Shown here: in pieces, positions 31,199 to 36,756 of the stretch
Layout: each line of letters begins with the position of its first letter
How positions within the stretch are numbered: the first letter of the stretch is position 1
NCBI GenBank assembly: GCA_037386965.1
Contig: JARRLN010000009.1
Span: 1-36,756, forward strand
DNA: 36,756 bases
Direction of reading: 5' to 3'
Source of the DNA: Nitrospirota bacterium
GTDB taxonomy: Bacteria > Nitrospirota > Thermodesulfovibrionia > Thermodesulfovibrionales > JdFR-86
The notes under the pieces: model-generated
Told to the model about the DNA's origin: nothing
What the model saw: the letters and a program-made list of their open reading frames with translations, nothing else
The model's database searches: none
Program-made: the position numbers and the translations under genes

Positions 31199-33812
31199 TC
31201 ATCCCACAGCACTTCTTGTATTTTCTCCCGCTCCCACAGGGGCAGGGCTCGTTGCGCCCCACCTTGTTGCCGCGCTTCGCCGGCTGTGGGGCACCCGCAC
31301 CCGCTCCCTGGGCGCTTCTATTATATACAAGGCGCTGTTTCTGGGATGTGCGCTTAATCTCCTTTTCCTCCCTGACCTGTATGCGGCAGAGACGCCTCAC
31401 GGTCTCGGTGTTTATCCGGCCGGTCATCTCCGCGAAAAGCTCGAAGGCCTCCTTCTTGTACTCGGTGAGGGGGTCCAGCTGCCCGTAGCCCCTGAGCCCG
31501 ATGCCCTCCTTCAGGTGGTCCATGCCCAGGAGGTGGTCCTTCCACTGGGCATCCACCACCTGGAGCATCATCATCTTCTCCAGGTACCGCATGAGCTCGG
31601 CCCCCAACTGCGCCTCCTTGGCGTCGTAATGGGCCAGGAGAGCCTTGCGGAGCCACTCCTGGGGGGGCTCTTCTTCGGGGAAGTCCTCCATGAAGAAGGC
31701 GAACACGCCGTAGAGGGAGTCCCTCAGTCCCTGCATGTCCCAGTCCTCGGGGTGCTTGTCCTCGGGACAGTAGATGGCCAGAAGCTCCTCCATGGTGTCC
31801 TCTATCATCCCCTGGACGTTCTCCTTGAGGCTTTCCTGCTCGAGTATCTCCCGCCTGAAGGCGTAAATCTCCGTCCTCTGCTTGTTCATGACGTCGTCGT
31901 ACTCGATGAGGTGCTTCCGGATGTCGAAGTTGTGGCCCTCCACCTTCTTCTGGGCGTTCTCCACGGCCCGGGTGATCATCTTGTTTTCGATGGGGACGTC
32001 CTCCTCCATCCCCAGGCGCTGCATGAGACCCGATATTTTCTCGGAGCCGAAGATGCGCATGAGGTCGTCCTCGAGCGAGAGGTAAAAGCGCGACCCGCCC
32101 GGGTCTCCCTGGCGGCCGGAACGTCCCCGGAGCTGGTTGTCTATGCGGCGGGACTCGTGCCTCTCGGTCCCCAGGATGAAAAGCCCCCCGGCCTCGATGA
32201 CCTTCTTCTTGTCCTCGGCGCACCGGGTGCGGGCCTGGGCGAGGGCCTGGGCGTGGTCCTCTTCGGTGGGCTCTTCTTTGCCCGCGAGGGTCTGGCGGGC
32301 CAGCCCCTCGGGGTTGCCCCCCAGGACGATGTCCGTTCCCCTCCCGGCCATGTTGGTGGCTATGGTGACCGCGCCGCTTCTTCCGGCCTGGGCGATGATC
32401 TCGGCCTCCTTCTCGTGGTACTTGGCGTTCAGGACCGAGTGCTGGATTTTCCGGCGGTTGAGCATCTTGCTCAGGAGCTCGGAGTTCTCGATGGAGATGG
32501 TCCCCACCAGGGTGGGCTGCCCCTGCTGGTGCCTCTCGTGTATCTCCTCCACGATGGACTTGAACTTCCCCTTCTCGCTCTTATAGATGAGGTCGGGATG
32601 GTCCTGGCGTATCATGGGCATGTGGGTGGGGACCACCAGCACCTCCAGGTTGTATATCTCGGCGAACTCTTCGGCCTCGGTGTCGGCCGTGCCGGTCATG
32701 CCGGCGAGCTTGTCGTACATGCGGAAGTAGTTCTGGAAGGTGATGGTGGCCAGGGTCTGGTTCTCACTGGCGATTTTCACCCCTTCCTTGGCTTCAATGG
32801 CCTGGTGCAGGCCGTCGGACCAGCGGCGGCCGGGCATGAGCCGTCCGGTGAACTCGTCCACGATGACGACCTCGCCGTCCTTGACGACGTAGTCCACGTC
32901 GCGCTTGAAAAGGTGGTGGGCCCTCAGGGCCTGAAGCACGTGGTGCACGAGCTCCATGTTGGCCGCGTCGTAGAGGTTGCCTACCTCCAGGAGGCCCTCC
33001 GCCTTGGCATTGCCCTCCTCGGTGAGGATGGCGTTCTTCGTCTTCTCGTCGAGGGTGAAATCCTCTTCCGTCCGCAGGCGCGGGACGATGCGGTTGATTT
33101 TGTAGTACTTGTCCGTGGAGTCCTCCGACGGGCCCGAGATGATAAGAGGGGTGCGGGCCTCGTCGATGAGGATGCTGTCCACCTCGTCCACGATGGCGTA
33201 ATGCTGCTCCCGCTGCACGTAGCTGCGGATGTCGTACTTCATGTTGTCCCGGAGATAGTCGAAGCCGAACTCGTTGTTCGTTCCGTAGGTGATGTCCGCG
33301 CCGTAGGCCTCCTGGCGCTGCTCGTCGGTGAGGCCGTGGACGATGACGCCTACGGAGAGGCCGAGGAAATTATAGATGGGCATCATCCACTGGGCGTCGC
33401 GGCTGGCCAGGTAGTCGTTGACGGTGACGATGTGCACTCCCCGCCCCGTGAGGGCGTTGAGATACACCGGCAGGGTGGCCACCAGGGTCTTGCCCTCGCC
33501 GGTCTTCATCTCGGCTATCCTGCCTTCGTGAAGGACCATCCCTCCAGCCAGCTGCACGTCGAAGTGCCGCATGCCCAGGGTGCGCTTGGAGGTCTCCCTG
33601 ACCACCGCGAAGGCCTCCGAGAGGATGTCCTCCAGGGTCTCCCCGTTTTCCAGGCGGGAGCGGAACTCCCCCGTCTTTGCCGCCAGGGCCTCGTCAGAGA
33701 GGGCCGAGACGGCCGGCTCAAGGGCGTTTATGGAGGCCACCGCGCCCAGGAGGCGCCTGACTTCCCTCTCGTTCTTTGAGCCGAACAGTTTTTTAAGCAA
33801 TGTCTGTACCAT
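31191..33812 (-). CDS. secA: Preprotein translocase ATPase SecA
   Basis: SecA is the ATP-driven motor that pushes preproteins through SecYEG. The 873-residue protein is full length. Features in order: [11 protein letters not shown], Walker [10 protein letters not shown] with Lys108, [31 protein letters not shown]-type [20 protein letters not shown], the preprotein cross-linking region, [14 protein letters not shown], and [18 protein letters not shown]. The C-terminus is the zinc and SecB-binding motif [17 protein letters not shown]. It is the first gene of the secA-GGDEF-mglA operon. ATG 33812 has no Shine-Dalgarno but an extended -10 box 8 bases upstream. Confidence 0.98.
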   Translation of the reverse strand: MVQTLLKKLFGSKNEREVRRLLGAVASINALEPAVSALSDEALAAKTGEFRSRLENGETLEDILSEAFAVVRETSKRTLGMRHFDVQLAGGMVLHEGRIAEMKTGEGKTLVATLPVYLNALTGRGVHIVTVNDYLASRDAQWMMPIYNFLGLSVGVIVHGLTDEQRQEAYGADITYGTNNEFGFDYLRDNMKYDIRSYVQREQHYAIVDEVDSILIDEARTPLIISGPSEDSTDKYYKINRIVPRLRTEEDFTLDEKTKNAILTEEGNAKAEGLLEVGNLYDAANMELVHHVLQALRAHHLFKRDVDYVVKDGEVVIVDEFTGRLMPGRRWSDGLHQAIEAKEGVKIASENQTLATITFQNYFRMYDKLAGMTGTADTEAEEFAEIYNLEVLVVPTHMPMIRQDHPDLIYKSEKGKFKSIVEEIHERHQQGQPTLVGTISIENSELLSKMLNRRKIQHSVLNAKYHEKEAEIIAQAGRSGAVTIATNMAGRGTDIVLGGNPEGLARQTLAGKEEPTEEDHAQALAQARTRCAEDKKKVIEAGGLFILGTERHESRRIDNQLRGRSGRQGDPGGSRFYLSLEDDLMRIFGSEKISGLMQRLGMEEDVPIENKMITRAVENAQKKVEGHNFDIRKHLIEYDDVMNKQRTEIYAFRREILEQESLKENVQGMIEDTMEELLAIYCPEDKHPEDWDMQGLRDSLYGVFAFFMEDFPEEEPPQEWLRKALLAHYDAKEAQLGAELMRYLEKMMMLQVVDAQWKDHLLGMDHLKEGIGLRGYGQLDPLTEYKKEAFELFAEMTGRINTETVRRLCRIQVREEKEIKRTSQKQRLVYNRSAQGAGAGAPQPAKRGNKVGRNEPCPCGSGRKYKKCCGMNA

Positions 33813-33820
33813 ATCGATTT

Positions 33821-33829
33821 ATTATAACA
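33821..33829 (-). promoter_or_regulatory. Extended -10 promoter of secA, placed for a leaderless start
   Basis: TGTTATAAT on the minus strand: a perfect -10 with a TGn extension, and no convincing -35. Eight bases separate it from the secA ATG, so the transcript would start at or very near the codon. Confidence 0.5.
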
Positions 33830-33927
33830 GAAGCCCGGGGGCCTTATCCCCTGCCGGGCAGAGAGCCGGCGGGCGGGCCGATGGGTCGAAAAGTCCAGCA
33901 TTTCAGCGGCCTTTCCGGTCTTTCCGC

Positions 33928-33957
33928 TTGAAATCCACCCGCTCCTTGTGAAATAAT
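33928..33957 (+). promoter_or_regulatory. Putative promoter of the transketolase gene
   Basis: TTGAAA (33928-33933), 18 bases, AATAAT (33952-33957), each 5 of 6 to consensus. The predicted leader is about 75 bases and carries the ribosome site. It is divergent from the secA promoter. Confidence 0.5.
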
Positions 33958-34038
33958 CATCAACCGCATTGCACATGCCTCCCGTGGGTGGTGCGCCTTC
34001 GGGTTCCGGAAAAACCGCGAGCAAAAGGAAGCTCATCA

Positions 34039-36054
34039 ATGGGGATTGACAACCTGTGCATTAACACCATCATGATGCTCTCGGCCGACGCCGTGCAGCA
34101 GGCCGACTCCGGCCACCCGGGCATGCCCATGGGGGACGCGGCCATGGCGTACGTCCTCTGGCAGAGGTTTCTGAAGCATAACCCCAGGAACCCCGCGTGG
34201 CCGAACCGCGACCGGTTTGTCCTGTCCGCCGGGCACGGCTCCATGCTCTTGTACAGCCTTCTCTACCTTACGGGCCATGACATCACCCTCGAGGATATCA
34301 AGGGCTTCCGGCGGTGGGGAAGCAAGACCCCCGGGCACCCCGAGCACTGCCTGCCCTCCGGCATAGAGACCACCACGGGCCCCCTGGGACAGGGCTTTGC
34401 AACGGCGGTGGGGATGGCTATGGCCGAGCGCTACCTGGCCTCCCTCTTCAACAAGCCCCGTTTTGCGGTGGTGGACCACTACACCTACGTCATCGCCAGT
34501 GACGGCGACCTCATGGAAGGGGTCTCCTCCGAGGCGGCCTCCCTGGCGGGGCACCTCGGGCTGGGAAAGCTCATCTGCCTGTACTCGGACAACAGGATAA
34601 CCATCGAGGGACCCACGGACCTCGCCTTCACCGAGGACGTGGCCGCCCGCTTTCAGGCCATGGGCTGGCACACGGAGAGCGTTGACGGCTACGACCTCAA
34701 GGGCGTGGCCGGGGCCATCGGAAGGGCCCGGCGGGAGAAGAAAAGGCCCTCTCTCATCCTGGCCCGCACCCGCATCGGCTACTGCTCCCCCACTTACGAG
34801 GACACGGCCGCCTGCCACGGCGCCCCCCTGGGGGAGGAGGAGATAATCCTCATAAAGCACATGCTGGGCCTGCCGGAGAAGCCCTTCCGTGTTTCCCGGC
34901 AAGTGCTCACCCACATGCGGGGCGCTGTGGGCAGGGGCAGGGAGGCCGAGCGTTCCTGGCAGGGCATGATGAAGAAATACCGCCGCCAATACCCGGAGCT
35001 TGCCGCCCTCCGGGAAGACCTGGTTGCGGGGCGTCTGCCCGACGGATGGGAGAGGGAGCTTCCCTCTTTCAAGCCGGAGGACGGGCCGGTGGCAACCCGC
35101 AGCGCGTCGGGCAAGGTCCTCAACGCCCTGGCCGATGCCCTGCCGCATCTTATCGGCGGCTCGGCGGACCTGGCTCCCTCCAACAACACCTATCTGAAGG
35201 GCCACAAGGACTACCTGCCCGGCAGGCCGGGAAGGAACATCCACTTCGGCGTGAGGGAGCACGCCATGGGGGCGGTCCTCAATGGCATGGCCCTCTCGGG
35301 CATGCTTATCCCCTACGGGGGCACTTTCCTGGTCTTCTCCGATTACCTGCGTCCCGCAAGCCGGCTCTCGGCCATGATGGGCCGGCGGGTCGTCTATGTG
35401 ATGACCCACGATTCCGTCGGCCTCGGGGAGGACGGGCCGACGCACCAGCCCGTGGAGCACCTGGCCGCTTACCGGGCCATGCCCAACATGACCGTCATTC
35501 GCCCCGCCGACGCCAGCGAAACGGTGGAGGCCTGGCGGCTGGCCCTGGCCAACACGAAGGGGCCCACCATGCTGGTTCTCACCCGGCAGAAGCTCCCCGT
35601 CCTGGACCGGAAGGAATGCTCCCCTGCCCGCGGCGCGGCAAAGGGGGGCTACGTCCTCTGGGAGCCCGGGGGCCGGAGGCCCGACGTTATCCTCATCGCC
35701 AGCGGCTCGGAGGTGCATCCCGCCCTCGCTGCGGCGCGCACCCTCACGGAGGAGGGCCTTCACACGCGGGTGGTCAGCATGTGCTCCATGGAGCTTTTCG
35801 ACGCCCAGTCCGAGAGCTACCGGAAGGAGGTCCTCCCCCCCGAGGTGCCTCGCCGCCTGGCGGTGGAGGCTGGGGCGAGCCTGGGATGGCACAAGTATGT
35901 CGGTACGGAGGGGGGCGTTCTGGCCCTGGACCGCTTCGGCGCTTCGGCCCCCGGGAAGGTCCTCTTCGAGAAGTTCGGTTTCACCGCGGAGAACATCGCC
36001 CGCCTGGCGCGGGAGCTTGCAGGGAAGAAGCCTACCAGGAAGAAAGAGTCCTGA
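34039..36054 (+). CDS. tkt: Transketolase
   Basis: A thiamine-diphosphate enzyme of the pentose phosphate (or Calvin) pathway that moves two-carbon units between sugar phosphates. The 671-residue protein is a complete one-chain transketolase. The N-terminal domain has [49 protein letters not shown], and the cofactor motif [32 protein letters not shown]. The middle domain has [18 protein letters not shown] and [21 protein letters not shown]. The C-terminal domain is also present. ATG 34039 is chosen because AAGGAAG lies 8 bases upstream and the family N-terminus begins there. It converges on the HAD gene, overlapping by 23 bases. No other sugar-phosphate gene is adjacent. Confidence 0.96.
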   Translation: MGIDNLCINTIMMLSADAVQQADSGHPGMPMGDAAMAYVLWQRFLKHNPRNPAWPNRDRFVLSAGHGSMLLYSLLYLTGHDITLEDIKGFRRWGSKTPGHPEHCLPSGIETTTGPLGQGFATAVGMAMAERYLASLFNKPRFAVVDHYTYVIASDGDLMEGVSSEAASLAGHLGLGKLICLYSDNRITIEGPTDLAFTEDVAARFQAMGWHTESVDGYDLKGVAGAIGRARREKKRPSLILARTRIGYCSPTYEDTAACHGAPLGEEEIILIKHMLGLPEKPFRVSRQVLTHMRGAVGRGREAERSWQGMMKKYRRQYPELAALREDLVAGRLPDGWERELPSFKPEDGPVATRSASGKVLNALADALPHLIGGSADLAPSNNTYLKGHKDYLPGRPGRNIHFGVREHAMGAVLNGMALSGMLIPYGGTFLVFSDYLRPASRLSAMMGRRVVYVMTHDSVGLGEDGPTHQPVEHLAAYRAMPNMTVIRPADASETVEAWRLALANTKGPTMLVLTRQKLPVLDRKECSPARGAAKGGYVLWEPGGRRPDVILIASGSEVHPALAAARTLTEEGLHTRVVSMCSMELFDAQSESYRKEVLPPEVPRRLAVEAGASLGWHKYVGTEGGVLALDRFGASAPGKVLFEKFGFTAENIARLARELAGKKPTRKKES

Positions 36055-36736
36055 GAAACTCCCGGTGCCCCGAGAGGTCGGGGAGGGCGAGGTGGGCCCC
36101 GGTCTTCCTCAGTTCCTCCAGGCTGTACGGGCCGGTGGCCACCGCCACGGCACGGGTCCCGTACCGCCGGGCGCACTGCACGTCCCGGGGCGTATCGCCC
36201 ACCACGATGCAGTCTTCCGGCTTCACCGCTACACCCGTGAGCTTCCGGTATCTGTCCAGGGCGTAGGGCAGCAGGAGGTTTCTGTCCTCGCTGTCGCTGC
36301 CGAAGGCGCCGAAGAGCTCGTGGGAGAGGCCATCCAGGAGAAAGTAGCCGCTCAGCCCCAGGGCATCGAGCTTGATGCGTGCTCCTTCGGCGACATTGCC
36401 CGTGAGAAGCCCGGCCGCCGTGCCCGGCACAGACCGGAGGCCCGTCAGGACATCGGCCACCCCGGGCATGACGCACCGGCCATTGGAGACGGCCATCTCC
36501 CGCGCCAGGTGACGCACATAGGACTCCAGAAGCCGGGGCATCAAGCCGTCAGCCGTTATGCCGCGGCGGCGCAGGGCCTCCGCGATAATGCGGGGGTCGG
36601 TCATCCCGGCCATCCGTATACCCGCGAAGGCGTCCCGTATGCGGAGAGTTTCGCTCAGGGCGGCGGTCAGCGCCCTGGTGCCCGCCCCGCCGGTGCTGAT
36701 GAGCGTTCCGTCTATGTCGAAAAGGACAAGCCGCAT
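36032..36736 (-). CDS. HAD-superfamily phosphatase, phosphoglycolate-phosphatase-like
   Basis: A 234-residue HAD hydrolase with an alpha-helical cap. Motif I is [13 protein letters not shown] with nucleophile Asp7 and acid/base Asp9, motif II LLTGN, motif III a lysine around VKPEDC, and motif [14 protein letters not shown]. It resembles the Gph/PGP subgroup, but HAD substrates are not predictable from motifs. The start is taken at ATG 36736 since homology begins there and a -10 box lies 6 bases upstream; in-frame ATGs at 36754 and 36742 are alternatives but overlap or abut that box. It is convergent with tkt, whose 3' end it overlaps by 23 bases. A link to phosphoglycolate salvage is possible but unproven. 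Confidence 0.85.
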   Translation of the reverse strand: MRLVLFDIDGTLISTGGAGTRALTAALSETLRIRDAFAGIRMAGMTDPRIIAEALRRRGITADGLMPRLLESYVRHLAREMAVSNGRCVMPGVADVLTGLRSVPGTAAGLLTGNVAEGARIKLDALGLSGYFLLDGLSHELFGAFGSDSEDRNLLLPYALDRYRKLTGVAVKPEDCIVVGDTPRDVQCARRYGTRAVAVATGPYSLEELRKTGAHLALPDLSGHREFLRTLSSW

Positions 36737-36742
36737 CCTCAT

Positions 36743-36748
36743 ATTATA
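36743..36748 (-). promoter_or_regulatory. -10 box of the HAD phosphatase gene, placed for a leaderless start
   Basis: TATAAT on the minus strand (36748-36743), 6 bases before ATG 36736. The -35 region lies outside the window. Confidence 0.4.
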
Positions 36749-36756
36749 TGCCATCG

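Noticed and set aside
31173-33779. Long open frame on the plus strand opposite secA
   Set aside because: It is the mirror of secA codon use in GC-rich DNA, has no recognisable protein features and spans a certain gene. Similar antisense frames over nuoL, trpD and others were dropped for the same reason.
1-36756. Genome-wide reassignment of UGA to an amino acid, to explain the nuoB UGA
   Set aside because: UGA ends many intact genes here (nuoN, trpG, gnnA, gnnB, lpxB, the YjbQ-family gene, nuoD, secA, tkt), so it is a normal stop codon.

Overview
The window is a GC-rich, densely packed stretch of a Gram-negative (diderm) chromosome. It encodes lipid A synthesis, an 11-subunit-type complex I, a lipoprotein murein transglycosylase, an MglA-type GTPase and a c-di-GMP enzyme. 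This mix fits Nitrospirota (Thermodesulfovibrionia-like) or Desulfobacterota; the sequence alone does not decide between them. No insertion sequence, prophage, integrase or CRISPR array is visible. The only stretch longer than 300 bases without a gene is 25435-25829.

Left part: the 3' part of a secreted FecR/DUF6600-type protein (2-1735) is followed by a lone nuoN (1822-3261, +). A bidirectional terminator separates nuoN from a convergent minus-strand operon running from right to left: ald, a Slt-type lytic transglycosylase, a ZapB-like coiled-coil protein and zapA. Two minus-strand tRNAs (Gly-GCC, Cys-GCA) lie at 7072-7231. Divergent from them is trpE-trpG-trpD (+), closed by a strong hairpin.

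Middle: a tight plus-strand operon gnnA-gnnB-lpxB-msbA-waaA-lpxK-yjbQ-FAD oxidoreductase (10519-19580), with genes mostly coupled by ATGA overlaps. The gnnAB pair makes UDP-GlcNAc3N in characterised systems, so this lipid A probably carries amide-linked acyl chains on a diaminosugar.

Right of that, on the minus strand, is most of complex I in two blocks: nuoA-B-C-D (28454 to 25830) and nuoH-I-J-K-L-M (25434 to 19570). nuoE, F and G are absent from the usual place between nuoD and nuoH, where a 395-base gap holds promoters and hairpins. nuoN sits about 16 kb from nuoM. Upstream of nuoA, ended by its own terminator, is the minus-strand operon secA, GAF-GGDEF protein, extended MglA GTPase. The right end has transketolase (+) and a convergent HAD phosphatase (-).

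Most notable observation: nuoB carries an in-frame UGA exactly where the first cysteine of the cluster-N2 tandem Cys-Cys belongs. A bulged stem-loop with a GG-containing loop lies 22 bases downstream, as expected for a bacterial SECIS element. UGA is a normal stop for most genes here, so the code is not globally reassigned. Either NuoB is a selenoprotein, or this is a single-base error or mutation (TGC to TGA). Second, at least five genes (ald, nuoA, mglA, secA, HAD phosphatase) have a -10-like hexamer only 5-8 bases before the start codon and no Shine-Dalgarno sequence, which suggests frequent leaderless transcripts.
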